From Schaedlerella glycyrrhizinilytica_A (GTDB taxonomy: Bacteria > Bacillota > Clostridia > Lachnospirales > Lachnospiraceae), in the NCBI RefSeq assembly GCF_042852765.1, contig NZ_AP031414.1: 64,000 nt of DNA, one strand, 5' to 3'. Below the pieces are notes generated by a model. That model was not told the origin of the DNA. It did no database searches and was given only the letters and a program-made list of their open reading frames with translations. Positions 17,048 to 26,488 of this stretch are shown piece by piece. Both the position numbers and the translations under genes were made by a program. How positions within the stretch are numbered: the first letter of the stretch is position 1; each line of letters begins with the position of its first letter.

Positions 17048-18199
17048 ATGGAATATATTTCAAATACATTAGGAAACCTCATACAGCAGACCGCATTTAT
17101 GAACCTGACCGTCGGAAATCTGATCATGATCGCGGTTGCGTGTGTATTCCTATATTTAGCAATCAGACACGGCTTTGAGCCGCTTCTGCTTGTTCCGATC
17201 GCATTCGGTATGCTGCTTGTAAATATCTATCCGGATATCATGCTTCATGCAGAAGATGCAGCCAATGGAACAGGCGGACTTCTTTATTACTTCTATGTGC
17301 TGGATGAGTGGTCGATCCTGCCGTCCTTGATTTTTATGGGCGTCGGTGCGATGACTGACTTCGGTCCGCTGATCGCGAACCCGAAGAGTTTCCTTTTGGG
17401 AGCGGCAGCACAGTTCGGTATTTTCGCAGCGTACCTTGGAGCTATGGCTATGGGATTCTCCGACAAAGCTGCAGCAGCAATTTCCATCATCGGTGGAGCA
17501 GACGGACCGACCTCCATTTTCCTGGCCGGTAAATTGTCCCAGACTGCAATTTTAGGACCGATCGCCGTGGCGGCATATTCTTATATGTCACTGGTTCCGA
17601 TCATCCAGCCGCCGATCATGAAAGCTTTGACAACAGAAAAAGAGCGGAAGATCAAAATGGAACAGCTCAGACCGGTTTCCAAATTGGAGAGAATCTTGTT
17701 CCCGATCATCGTTACGATCGTTGTCTGCGTGATCCTTCCTACAACAGCTCCGTTGGTAGGTATGCTGATGCTTGGTAACCTCTTCAAAGAGTGCGGCGTT
17801 GTAAGACAGCTGACAGAAACGGCATCCAATGCGCTGATGTATATCGTTGTTATCCTGCTCGGAACATCCGTAGGAGCAACGACAAGCGCAGAAGCATTCC
17901 TGAATTGGGATACGCTGAAAATCGTATTCCTCGGACTGGTCGCGTTTGCATTCGGTACTGCTGCAGGTGTGATCTTTGGTAAGATCATGTGCAAGGCAAC
18001 CGGTGGAAAAGTAAATCCGCTGATCGGATCCGCAGGTGTATCCGCAGTTCCGATGGCGGCGCGTGTTTCCCAGAAAGTCGGAGCGGAAGCAGATCCTACG
18101 AACTTCCTGCTGATGCATGCGATGGGACCGAACGTAGCCGGTGTAATCGGTACGGCAGTTGCGGCCGGAACATTTATGGCAATTTTCGGTGTGAAATAA
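17048..18199 (+). CDS. oadB: Na+-translocating decarboxylase beta subunit
   Basis: 383 residues, polytopic (about 9-10 membrane segments). The conserved pump motif GGADGPTSIF near residue 151-160 carries the Asp that family work links to Na+ and carboxybiotin decarboxylation. It decarboxylates carboxybiotin and exports sodium ions. Shared by oxaloacetate, methylmalonyl-CoA and glutaconyl-CoA decarboxylases, so it does not reveal the substrate. Spacing to neighbours is 21 and 17 bases, and GGGAGG precedes the start. Confidence 0.95.
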   Translation: MEYISNTLGNLIQQTAFMNLTVGNLIMIAVACVFLYLAIRHGFEPLLLVPIAFGMLLVNIYPDIMLHAEDAANGTGGLLYYFYVLDEWSILPSLIFMGVGAMTDFGPLIANPKSFLLGAAAQFGIFAAYLGAMAMGFSDKAAAAISIIGGADGPTSIFLAGKLSQTAILGPIAVAAYSYMSLVPIIQPPIMKALTTEKERKIKMEQLRPVSKLERILFPIIVTIVVCVILPTTAPLVGMLMLGNLFKECGVVRQLTETASNALMYIVVILLGTSVGATTSAEAFLNWDTLKIVFLGLVAFAFGTAAGVIFGKIMCKATGGKVNPLIGSAGVSAVPMAARVSQKVGAEADPTNFLLMHAMGPNVAGVIGTAVAAGTFMAIFGVK

Positions 18200-18216
18200 T
18201 ATTGGAGGATTAAGAA

Positions 18217-19632
18217 ATGGCTGAAATGGTAAAAAAACCAGTGAAGATAACTGAAACGATCCTGCGTGATGCTCATCAGTCTCTGATCGCTACAAGAATG
18301 ACAACAGAACAGATGATGCCGATCGTAGAGAAAATGGACAAAGTCGGATACCACGCGGTAGAGTGCTGGGGAGGAGCGACATTTGACGCATCCTTACGTT
18401 TCCTGAAAGAAGATCCGTGGGAGAGACTTCGTAAATTCCGTGATGGATTCAAAAACACAAAACTGCAGATGTTGTTCCGCGGACAGAACATCCTCGGATA
18501 TCGTCCGTATGCCGATGACGTGGTAGAGTATTTCGTACAGAAATCTGTTGCAAACGGAATCGATATCATCCGTATTTTTGACTGTATGAATGATATCCGC
18601 AACCTGCAGACAGCAGTTACGGCAGCAAAGAAAGAAAAAGCACATTCTCAGGTGGCAATGTCCTACACACTCGGCGATGCATATACACTGGAGTACTGGA
18701 TGGATCTTGCGAAGAGAATCGAGGAAATGGGCGCTGATTCTATCTGTGTAAAAGATATGGCAGGTCTGCTTTGCCCGTATCAGGCAACAGAACTCGTAAC
18801 AGCACTGAAAGAAGCGGTTAAGATCCCGATCGAGATGCATACACATTATACATCCGGTGTGGCGTCCATGACTTATCTGAAATCCGTAGAGGCAGGCGCA
18901 GACATCATTGACACTGCAATGTCTCCGTTCGCACTGGGCACATCCCAGCCGGCGACAGAGGTTATGGTCGAGACATTCAAAGGAACACCATACGACACCG
19001 GATTGGATCAGAAACTTTTGGCAGAGATCGCAGATTACTTCCGTCCGATCCGTGATGAGGCTCTGGACAGCGGACTGCTCAATCCGAAGAACCTTGGCGT
19101 TAATATCAAGACTCTTCTGTATCAGGTTCCGGGAGGAATGCTCTCTAACCTGACAAGTCAGCTGAAAGAGCAGGGAGCCGAGGATAAATTCTACGAGGTA
19201 CTGGAAGAAGTGCCGCGCGTAAGAAAAGACCTCGGTGAGCCACCGCTTGTTACACCGTCTTCTCAGATCGTCGGAACTCAGGCTGTATTTAACGTGCTGA
19301 TGGGCGAGCGTTATAAGATGGCGACAAAAGAGACAAAAGACGTTCTCTCAGGAAAATACGGAAAGACTGCAAAACCGTTTGATCCGGAAGTGCAGAAGAA
19401 AGTAATCGGTGAAGATGCCGAGGTGATCACGTGCCGTCCGGCAGATTTGATCCCGGATGAGCTGGATACACTGCGTAAAGAGTGTGCACAGTGGGCACAG
19501 CAGGATGAAGACGTATTAAGTTACGCTCTCTTCCCGCAGGTTGCAACAGATTTCTTCAAGTATCGTGAGGCACAGCAGACAAAAGTGGATGCGACAGTGG
19601 CTGATACAGAAAATGGATCTTATCCGGTATAA
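18217..19632 (+). CDS. oadA: Oxaloacetate decarboxylase alpha/5S transcarboxylase-type subunit
   Basis: 471 residues, lacking the fused C-terminal biotinyl domain of classical OadA (about 590), which is supplied by the separate carrier gene. TIM-barrel motifs include ETILRDAHQSL near residue 13, the metal/carbamyl-Lys segment CVKDMAG near 177 and EMHTHYTSG near 207. It transfers carboxylate between oxaloacetate/pyruvate and biotin. Last gene of the operon, GGAGG upstream, with a strong terminator after it. Together with the 12S-type gene it could support transcarboxylation. Confidence 0.92.
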   Translation: MAEMVKKPVKITETILRDAHQSLIATRMTTEQMMPIVEKMDKVGYHAVECWGGATFDASLRFLKEDPWERLRKFRDGFKNTKLQMLFRGQNILGYRPYADDVVEYFVQKSVANGIDIIRIFDCMNDIRNLQTAVTAAKKEKAHSQVAMSYTLGDAYTLEYWMDLAKRIEEMGADSICVKDMAGLLCPYQATELVTALKEAVKIPIEMHTHYTSGVASMTYLKSVEAGADIIDTAMSPFALGTSQPATEVMVETFKGTPYDTGLDQKLLAEIADYFRPIRDEALDSGLLNPKNLGVNIKTLLYQVPGGMLSNLTSQLKEQGAEDKFYEVLEEVPRVRKDLGEPPLVTPSSQIVGTQAVFNVLMGERYKMATKETKDVLSGKYGKTAKPFDPEVQKKVIGEDAEVITCRPADLIPDELDTLRKECAQWAQQDEDVLSYALFPQVATDFFKYREAQQTKVDATVADTENGSYPV

Positions 19633-19658
19633 GCAAAGTGCTTTTCCGGCAATATAAT

Positions 19659-19708
19659 AACAGACCGGGATTTGTTTCGGATAGCCGAGACAGATCCCGG
19701 TCTGTTTT
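19659..19708 (+). terminator. Terminator of the carboxyltransferase operon
   Basis: AACAGACCGGGAT (19659-19671) pairs with a matching arm ending CGGTCTGTT at 19693-19706, then a T run. Confidence 0.85.
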
Positions 19709-19729
19709 AGAAAGAGGAGGTTGAAGCAG

Positions 19730-21532
19730 ATGACGGTACAGGAGCGGATCGCTAAGCTGCGAGAGCGGATGGACGCTTACGGGATTGATATTTATATTGT
19801 TCCGACAGCAGATTATCATCAAAGTGAATATGTAGGGGATTTTTTTAAATGCCGCGAATATATGACCGGATTTACAGGATCGGCAGGAACGGCGGTTTTT
19901 ACAAAGAAAGCGGCTTATTTGTGGACGGACGGCAGATATTTCATTCAGGCGGTAAAAGAGTTGGAGGAAAGCGGGATCATGCTGCAGAAATCCGGAGAAC
20001 CGGGCGTGCCGGGAATCGGAGAATGGCTGGAAGCGGAAATACAGAAAATGGAACATGCTCCGAGGATCGGATTTGACGGCAGGACGGTCAGTATTGCGGC
20101 GGGAAAGCGTTACGAAGAAATCGCGGGACGTATGAGTGGTCGTATTTGTTTGGAGAAAGATCTGGTTGGAGAAATCTGGGATGACAGACCGGATCTTCCG
20201 TCAGAACCGGCGTTTTCGCTGGAGTTGTGCTATGCGGGAGAATCGACTGCGTCGAAGCTGGAACGCCTGCGCACAGAGATGCAGAAGTCAGGCGCGGTAT
20301 ATTGTGTGATCACGGGGCTGGATGATATCGGATGGCTCTTAAACATGAGGGGGCGGGACGTTGCGTATTGTCCGCTGATCTTATCCTATGCAGTGATCGG
20401 AATGGATAACATGGAACTTTATGCGGATGCAGATAAATTTGATGATACCGTGAAAGAGAAGTTTGCAAAGGATCATATCGAATTACATTCGTATGCGGCT
20501 ATTCAAGAAAGAATGCGGAAATTCCGGCAGGGAGAGACCATTCTTTTGGATCCGGAGCAGATGAATTATGCATTGTACAGAAGCATTCCGGAGGATGTAA
20601 AGAAGTTGGAGGCTGAAAATCCGGTGATCCGGATGAAAGCCTTGAAAAATGAAACAGAGATTGCAAATATCCGGAAAGCGCATTTAAAAGATGGGATCGC
20701 CTGCACCAAATTTATGTACTGGCTGAAAACAAAGATAGGAACCGAGACGATCACTGAGATTCAGGCATCCGAAAAACTGGAAGAATTTCGCGCGGAACAA
20801 GAGCATTTTATCGGACCGAGTTTTGCACCCATCTGCGCTTACAAGGAGCATGCGGCGATCGTTCATTATTCTGCGTCGTCTAAGACCGATGCGGAGTTAA
20901 AAAAGGAGGGGATGATCCTCTGCGATACCGGCGGTCATTATATGGAGGGATCGACGGATATTACAAGGACGATCGTGCTCGGAAATGTGACGGAGGAGGA
21001 AAAAAAGCATTTTACAACGGTACTGTGCAGTATGCTGAATCTGGCGGATGCGAGATTTCTCTATGGGTGTACCGGGATGAGTCTGGATTATGCGGCAAGA
21101 GAACCGTTCTGGAGGCAGCATCTGAACTTCAATCACGGAACCGGTCACGGAGTTGGTTATCTTGGAAATATTCATGAGCCGCCGGCACGGTTTTTCTGGA
21201 AAATGCCGATGGGAACATGCACGATCCCTGCATTGGAACCGGGGATGGTCATTACCGATGAACCGGGGATCTATATCGAAAACTCGCACGGGATCCGCAC
21301 GGAAAATGAGCTGCTTGTCGTAAAAGATACGGAAAATGAATATGGACAATTTCTCCGGTTTGAAACGTTGACGTTTGTCCCGATCGATCTGGACGCGGTG
21401 GATCCGGAACAGATGACGGATCGGGAGAGAAGACTTCTGAATGCATATCATACGCAGGTGTGGGAAAAAATCTCTTCGTATCTTGGAGAAGAAGAGCGGG
21501 AATGGCTGAAAAGATATACGAGGGAAATATAG
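19730..21532 (+). CDS. Xaa-Pro aminopeptidase (M24B, long type)
   Basis: Removes an N-terminal residue preceding proline from cytosolic peptides. The 600-residue product has two creatinase-like N-terminal domains and the pita-bread metallopeptidase domain with ligands in CDTGGHYMEGSTDITRT, NHGTGHGVG, TDEPGIY and TENELL. The long form (~600) is typical of this aminopeptidase P group. AAAGAGGAGG ends directly before TTG 19721, so ATG 19730, 9 bases further on, is the likely start. Monocistronic between terminator and promoter. Confidence 0.92.
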   Translation: MTVQERIAKLRERMDAYGIDIYIVPTADYHQSEYVGDFFKCREYMTGFTGSAGTAVFTKKAAYLWTDGRYFIQAVKELEESGIMLQKSGEPGVPGIGEWLEAEIQKMEHAPRIGFDGRTVSIAAGKRYEEIAGRMSGRICLEKDLVGEIWDDRPDLPSEPAFSLELCYAGESTASKLERLRTEMQKSGAVYCVITGLDDIGWLLNMRGRDVAYCPLILSYAVIGMDNMELYADADKFDDTVKEKFAKDHIELHSYAAIQERMRKFRQGETILLDPEQMNYALYRSIPEDVKKLEAENPVIRMKALKNETEIANIRKAHLKDGIACTKFMYWLKTKIGTETITEIQASEKLEEFRAEQEHFIGPSFAPICAYKEHAAIVHYSASSKTDAELKKEGMILCDTGGHYMEGSTDITRTIVLGNVTEEEKKHFTTVLCSMLNLADARFLYGCTGMSLDYAAREPFWRQHLNFNHGTGHGVGYLGNIHEPPARFFWKMPMGTCTIPALEPGMVITDEPGIYIENSHGIRTENELLVVKDTENEYGQFLRFETLTFVPIDLDAVDPEQMTDRERRLLNAYHTQVWEKISSYLGEEEREWLKRYTREI

Positions 21533-21537
21533 GCATC

Positions 21538-21566
21538 TTGCAATGCAGACGTTCGTATTGTATAAT
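21538..21566 (+). promoter_or_regulatory. Sigma-A promoter of the RpiR-type regulator
   Basis: TTGCAA (21538-21543) and TATAAT (21561-21566), 17-bp spacer. Confidence 0.85.
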
Positions 21567-21601
21567 CTATCAGGAAATGATCAGAAAAAGAGGGCGTAAA
21601 T

Positions 21602-22498
21602 TTGAACGAGAATAGCACAAATGAATTGCTTGGCAGAATGGAGGAACGACGTTCCCAGATGAGTAAAGGACAGAAACGGCTGGCGGATTATGTGTCCAAG
21701 AATTATGACAAAGCCGTGTTTCTGACCGCTGCGAAACTTGGTGAAGTCGTCGGCGTCAGTGAGTCGACGGTTGTCCGCTTTGCCACGCAGCTTGGTTATA
21801 AAGGATATCCGGGATTTCAGAAAGCATTGGAAGAACTGGTGCGCAACAAGTTGAATTCGATCCAGCGGATGGAAGTGACTTACGGGCGGATCAGTCAGTC
21901 GGAGATCATCGAGGCGGTACTGCATTCGGATATTGAGAAGATCAAACTGACATTGGAAGCGATCGACCAGAAAGCGTTTGACCTTGCGATCGACACATTG
22001 TTAAATGCGAAACGGGTTTATGTGATCGGAATCAGAAGCTGTGCGCCGTTGGCTTCCTTTTTGAGCTTTTATCTGAATCTGGTATGTGAAAATGTCACGT
22101 TGGTCAATACGAACAGTTCCAGTGAGATTTTTGAACAATTGATCCGGATCAATGAAGAAGATGTGATCGTCGGGATCAGTTTTCCGCGTTACTCGATGCG
22201 TACACTGAAAGCATTGGAATTTGCAAGCAACCGGAAAGCAAAAGTGATCACACTGACGGACAGCGTCCATTCTCCGATGAATCTTTATTCATCCTGTAAT
22301 CTGATCGCGAGAAGCGATATGGCGTCGATCGTGGATTCTCTTGTGGCTCCGCTCAGTGTGATCAATGCGCTTGTCGTAGCGCTCTGCATGAAGAAACAGC
22401 GGGAAGTTGTGACGACGTTGGAAACGTTGGAGAAGATCTGGGGAGAATATCAGGTTTACAGCAACGACGAGTTAAATCAGGTCAATACGATGGACTGA
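21602..22498 (+). CDS. MurR/RpiR-family transcriptional regulator
   Basis: 298 residues from a TTG start with AGAGGG 6-7 bases upstream. The N-terminal HTH_6 domain (KLGEVVGVSESTVVRFATQLG) binds DNA, and the SIS domain (about residues 125-260, VYVIGIRSCAPLASFLSFYL) binds a sugar phosphate in known relatives. The next gene, a flavoprotein, is not a sugar enzyme, so the regulon is not evident. It starts a transcript that may run through to cmk and ispH. Confidence 0.9.
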   Translation: MNENSTNELLGRMEERRSQMSKGQKRLADYVSKNYDKAVFLTAAKLGEVVGVSESTVVRFATQLGYKGYPGFQKALEELVRNKLNSIQRMEVTYGRISQSEIIEAVLHSDIEKIKLTLEAIDQKAFDLAIDTLLNAKRVYVIGIRSCAPLASFLSFYLNLVCENVTLVNTNSSSEIFEQLIRINEEDVIVGISFPRYSMRTLKALEFASNRKAKVITLTDSVHSPMNLYSSCNLIARSDMASIVDSLVAPLSVINALVVALCMKKQREVVTTLETLEKIWGEYQVYSNDELNQVNTMD

Positions 22499-22522
22499 AA
22501 GCAGAAAGAAAATGGAGAAGAT

Positions 22523-23758
22523 ATGAAGAAAGTACTTGTGATAGGCGGCGGCGCGGCCGGAATGATGGCAGCGGTGTTTGCCGCGAGAGGCGGACGGGAA
22601 GTTCATGTATTTGAAAAAAATGAAAAATTGGGAAAGAAATTATTCATTACCGGAAAAGGCAGATGCAATATTACGAATGCCGGGGATATGGACACATTGT
22701 TTTCTTCTGTGATCAGCAATCCGAAATTTCTTTACAGCGCGTTTTATGGATTTACCAACGAGCAGACGATCGCATTTTTTGAGGAACTGGGAGTCCCGGT
22801 GAAGATCGAACGGGGAAACCGCGTCTTTCCGGTCTCGGATCATTCCTCGGATGTGATCGGAGCGCTTAGCCGGGAAATGAACCGCCTGGGCGTGGAAGTG
22901 CATCTACATGCCGAGGTAGAGAAGATCCTGACGGATCGGGAAGATCCGGAACGGATAAGAGGGGTCCGGCTGAAGAACGGAAAAGAAGTTGCAGGAGACG
23001 CCTGCATCGTTGCAACCGGAGGAGTTTCTTATCCGTCCACCGGATCCACCGGGGACGGTCTGCGGTTTGCGGAGGAACTGGGACTGAAAGTGACGGAATT
23101 GTTCCCCGCCCTTGTGCCGATGGAAGTGAAAGAATGGTATGCAAAGGAACTGCAGGGACTTTCTCTGCGAAATGTGACTGCGGCGATTTACGACGGGAAG
23201 AAAAAGCTGTATGAGGAATTTGGCGAGATGCTCTTTACTCATTACGGCGTCAGCGGACCGATCATCATCAGCGCCAGCAGTTCTGTCGGAAAGAAATTAA
23301 AAGAAAAAGAACTGCGGCTGTGTATCGACTTAAAACCGGCGCTTTCACAGGAACAGCTGGATCAAAGAATACTGCGGGATTTTGAGGAGAATCGAAACAA
23401 GCAGTTTAAAAATTCGGTGGACCGCCTGTTTCCGGCAAAATTAAAACCGATCATGATCGAGCTTTCCGGTATCTCTGCAGAGAAGAAAGTAAATGAGATC
23501 TCAAAGGAAGAGCGGATCCGCTTTGTGAAATTGATCAAAGAATTTCCGATGACGCTGACAGGACTTCGCAGCTATAAAGAGGCCATCATTACGAAAGGCG
23601 GCGTCAGCGTGAAAGAGATCGATCCGGGAACGATGGAATCAAAAAAAATAAAGGGACTGTATTTTATCGGCGAGGTGCTGGATCTGGATGCGCTGACCGG
23701 AGGGTTTAACCTCCAGATCGCATGGTCCACGGCAGCGGCGGCAGGCAATGCCGTGTAG
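22523..23758 (+). CDS. FAD-dependent oxidoreductase, HI0933/YhiN family
   Basis: 411 residues. The N-terminus has the dinucleotide-binding GGGAAG (residues 8-13), with a GKGRCNITN motif typical of this family, a second FAD-contact region (VATGGVSYPSTGSTGDG) and a C-terminal motif (GEVLDLDALTGGFNLQIAWSTAAAAG). Structure-known relatives bind FAD, but the reaction is not settled. The gene begins 24 bases after the regulator and precedes cmk by 100 bases; the position next to cmk-ispH is common in Clostridia as I recall. Confidence 0.9.
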   Translation: MKKVLVIGGGAAGMMAAVFAARGGREVHVFEKNEKLGKKLFITGKGRCNITNAGDMDTLFSSVISNPKFLYSAFYGFTNEQTIAFFEELGVPVKIERGNRVFPVSDHSSDVIGALSREMNRLGVEVHLHAEVEKILTDREDPERIRGVRLKNGKEVAGDACIVATGGVSYPSTGSTGDGLRFAEELGLKVTELFPALVPMEVKEWYAKELQGLSLRNVTAAIYDGKKKLYEEFGEMLFTHYGVSGPIIISASSSVGKKLKEKELRLCIDLKPALSQEQLDQRILRDFEENRNKQFKNSVDRLFPAKLKPIMIELSGISAEKKVNEISKEERIRFVKLIKEFPMTLTGLRSYKEAIITKGGVSVKEIDPGTMESKKIKGLYFIGEVLDLDALTGGFNLQIAWSTAAAAGNAV

Positions 23759-23858
23759 GTCAAAAGCAGGAGCGGACGCTGCCGGAAAAGAGGACGTCCG
23801 GCTAAAGGCGCTGTGGGAAGAGCACAGAGTTTAAAACATAAAAAGAAAGGGCAGAGCA

Positions 23859-24518
23859 ATGGGATATAATGTGGCGATAGACGGACCGGCAGGAGCCGGG
23901 AAAAGTACGATTGCAAAATTAGTGGCAAAAGAAAAAGGATATATTTATGTGGACACCGGCGCGATGTACCGCGCTTTGGCGATCCATTTTCTGAAAAAGA
24001 ATATTTCCGCGGAAAATGTGGAGCAGATCGTTTTGGCATGTGCAGACGCAGATGTTACGATCGCCTATGAAGACGGCGTACAGCAGGTGTATTTAAACGG
24101 AGAGAACGTGACCGGAAGACTCCGTGGGGAAGAGGTCGGCAATATGGCTTCCAGAACGTCATCCATCCCGCAGGTACGGGAAAAACTGCTGGAGCTTCAG
24201 AGAGGGCTTGCAAGAGAGCAGGACGTGATCATGGACGGAAGAGATATCGGAACCAATATCCTGCCGGATGCGGACGTAAAGATTTATCTGACGGCAAGCG
24301 TTGATACAAGAGCAAAGCGCCGTTTTGACGAACTGAAAGAAAAAGGACAGGACTGGGATTTTGAAGCGATCAAAGAGGATATCAAAGAACGGGATGCGCG
24401 GGATATGAACCGGGAGATCGCACCGCTGAAAAAAGCGGAAGATGCCATCCTTGTGGACAGTTCCGAGATGACGATCGATCAGGTCGTGGAGACGATCTGC
24501 GGTTACTGCCGGGCATAA
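23859..24518 (+). CDS. cmk: Cytidylate kinase
   Basis: Phosphorylates CMP and dCMP with ATP. 219 residues with the P-loop GPAGAGKST (9-17), the CMP-binding segment VDTGAMYRALA, DGRDIGTN (near 127) and the lid region RRFDELKEKGQ. Length fits the family. AAAGGGCAG precedes the ATG. ispH starts 12 bases after the stop with GGAGGAG, so the two are co-transcribed. Confidence 0.96.
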   Translation: MGYNVAIDGPAGAGKSTIAKLVAKEKGYIYVDTGAMYRALAIHFLKKNISAENVEQIVLACADADVTIAYEDGVQQVYLNGENVTGRLRGEEVGNMASRTSSIPQVREKLLELQRGLAREQDVIMDGRDIGTNILPDADVKIYLTASVDTRAKRRFDELKEKGQDWDFEAIKEDIKERDARDMNREIAPLKKAEDAILVDSSEMTIDQVVETICGYCRA

Positions 24519-24530
24519 GGAGGAGCAGGG

Positions 24531-25385
24531 ATGAAAGTGATCACAGCAAAAACGGCAGGATTTTGTTTTGGAGTGGAGCGGGCCGTCAATACGGTGTATG
24601 AGCAGATCGAAGCTCACAAGGGGGAGGCAATCTACACTTACGGACCGATCATCCATAATGATGAAGTGATCAAAGATCTGGAAAAGAAAGGTGTGACGGT
24701 GCTGCGAACAGAAGAAGAACTGGAGCATCTGGATGCAGGCGTCGTGATCATCCGCTCCCACGGAGTAGAGAAAAGGATCTATGAGAAGCTGAATGAAAAA
24801 GGGATCACGATCGTAGATGCGACCTGTCCGTTTGTGAAAAAGATCCATCAGATCGTAGAGAAAGAAAGTGCGCTCGGGCACGAGATCGTTATCATCGGAA
24901 ATCCGGCTCATCCGGAGGTACAGGGAATCCGCGGATGGGCGGGAGCGCATGTGAGCGTTGTGCAGAATAAAGAAGAGGCAGATAAATTTTCGGCGGAAGG
25001 CGGGGCGAAAGTCTGCGTCGTATCTCAAACGACATTTAATTACAATAAATTTAAAGATTTAGTTGAAATTATTAGCGAAAAGAGTTATGATATAAATGTT
25101 TTAAATACAATCTGCAATGCGACTAAGGAGCGTCAGGCTGAAGCCCGGGAGATTGCAGAGAGTGTGGATGCGATGATTGTGATTGGTGACAAACAAAGTT
25201 CCAACACTCAGAAGTTATTTGAAATATGTGCGAAAGCATGCAACGATACGTACTACATACAGACACTTGACGATTTGAATGTGAATCAATTAGGGTCAGT
25301 GGAAACAGTAGGTATTACAGCAGGGGCATCCACGCCCAACAATATAATTGAGGAGGTTCAAAATAATGTCAGAATTATCTTTTGA
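24531..25385 (+). CDS. ispH: 4-hydroxy-3-methylbut-2-enyl diphosphate reductase
   Basis: The last enzyme of the MEP isoprenoid pathway, a [4Fe-4S] enzyme. 284 residues with the three cluster cysteines: FCFGVERAV (Cys12), DATCPFVKKIH (near 97) and NTICNATKERQ (near 197). The active-site Glu/His region (IIIGNPAHPEVQGIRGW) is present. The 3' third has much lower G+C than the rest (25032-25091 is 11 of 60 by my count). The gene overlaps the S1 gene by 20 bases; in some Clostridia the two are fused. Confidence 0.96.
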   Translation: MKVITAKTAGFCFGVERAVNTVYEQIEAHKGEAIYTYGPIIHNDEVIKDLEKKGVTVLRTEEELEHLDAGVVIIRSHGVEKRIYEKLNEKGITIVDATCPFVKKIHQIVEKESALGHEIVIIGNPAHPEVQGIRGWAGAHVSVVQNKEEADKFSAEGGAKVCVVSQTTFNYNKFKDLVEIISEKSYDINVLNTICNATKERQAEAREIAESVDAMIVIGDKQSSNTQKLFEICAKACNDTYYIQTLDDLNVNQLGSVETVGITAGASTPNNIIEEVQNNVRIIF

Positions 25386-26442
25386 ACAGATGTTAGACGA
25401 GTCATTCAAAACAATTCATAATGGAGAGGTTGTAGAAGGTACCGTTATTGATGTGAAACCAGATGAGATCATTCTCAATATCGGATATAAAGCAGATGGA
25501 ATCATTACAAAGAACGAGTATTCCAATGATCAGTCCATCGACCTGACAACTGTAGTTGCCGTAGGCGACAAGATGACTGTAAAAGTATTGAAAGTCAACG
25601 ACGGAGAGGGACAGGTTCTCTTAACATACAAGAGACTGGCAGCAGAAAAAGGCAACGAAAGACTTCGCGAAGCATTCGAGAACAAAGAAGTGCTGAAAGC
25701 AACAGTCACACAGATCCTTGGCGGCGGACTTTCCGCAGAAGTAGAGGGCGCGAGAGTATTTATTCCGGCAAGCCTCGTTTCTGATTCTTATGAGAAAGAC
25801 TTGAGTAAATATGACGGACAGGAGATTGAATTCGTGATCAGCGAGTTCAATCCGAGAAGAAACCGTGTGATCGGTGACAGAAGACAGCTTCTTGTTGCTG
25901 AGAGAGCTGAAAAGCAGAAAGAACTGTTTGCAAGACTGCAGATCGGAGATACGATCGAGGGCGTTGTGAAGAATGTAACAGATTTCGGTGCGTTCATCGA
26001 TCTGGGCGGAGTAGACGGACTGCTTCACATTTCCGAGATGTCATGGGGACGTGTTGAAAACCCGAAAAAAGTATTCCAGGTTGGCGACACAGTGAAAGTT
26101 CTTGTAAAAGACATCAACGATACAAAGGTTGCACTGAGCCTGAAGTTCCCGGAGACAAATCCGTGGGCAAATGCAACGGAAGATTTTGCGGTAGGTTCTG
26201 TGATCACAGGAAAAGTTGCTCGTATGACTGATTTCGGTGCTTTTGTTGAACTTGCACCGGGAGTAGACGCACTGCTTCATGTTTCTCAGATTTCCAGAGC
26301 TCATGTTGAGAAACCGTCTGATGTTCTTTCTATCGGACAGGAGATCACAGCAAAGATCGTAGATCTGAACGAAGCAGAGAAGAAGATCAGCCTGAGCATG
26401 AAAGCGCTTGAAACAGCAGAGGCAGATCAGGACGAAGAGTAA
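25366..26442 (+). CDS. S1 RNA-binding domain protein (ribosomal S1-like)
   Basis: 358 residues with four S1 (OB-fold) repeats, for example GDTIEGVVKNVTDFGAFIDLGG and GSVITGKVARMTDFGAFVELAPG, each followed by an SLLHISE-like strand. These proteins bind single-stranded mRNA and help the 30S subunit on structured messages; whether this short version is a bona fide bS1 is open. ATG 25366 has GAGGAGG 10 bases upstream inside ispH, so an N-terminal extension from 25348 is not needed. A terminator follows. Confidence 0.92.
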   Translation: MSELSFEQMLDESFKTIHNGEVVEGTVIDVKPDEIILNIGYKADGIITKNEYSNDQSIDLTTVVAVGDKMTVKVLKVNDGEGQVLLTYKRLAAEKGNERLREAFENKEVLKATVTQILGGGLSAEVEGARVFIPASLVSDSYEKDLSKYDGQEIEFVISEFNPRRNRVIGDRRQLLVAERAEKQKELFARLQIGDTIEGVVKNVTDFGAFIDLGGVDGLLHISEMSWGRVENPKKVFQVGDTVKVLVKDINDTKVALSLKFPETNPWANATEDFAVGSVITGKVARMTDFGAFVELAPGVDALLHVSQISRAHVEKPSDVLSIGQEITAKIVDLNEAEKKISLSMKALETAEADQDEE

Positions 26443-26456
26443 GGATAAAAAGCAGG

Positions 26457-26485
26457 GCGGGGATACAATGTATCTCCGCTTTTTC
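26457..26485 (+). terminator. Terminator of the cmk-ispH-S1 transcript
   Basis: GCGGGGATA (26457-26465) and TATCTCCGC (26471-26479) with a short loop, then T5 C T5. Confidence 0.85.
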
Positions 26486-26488
26486 TTT

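Noticed and set aside
23759..23858. RNA gene between the flavoprotein and cmk
   Set aside because: The 100 bases fold only into weak GC-rich pairs, with no tRNA or riboswitch core and no terminator.
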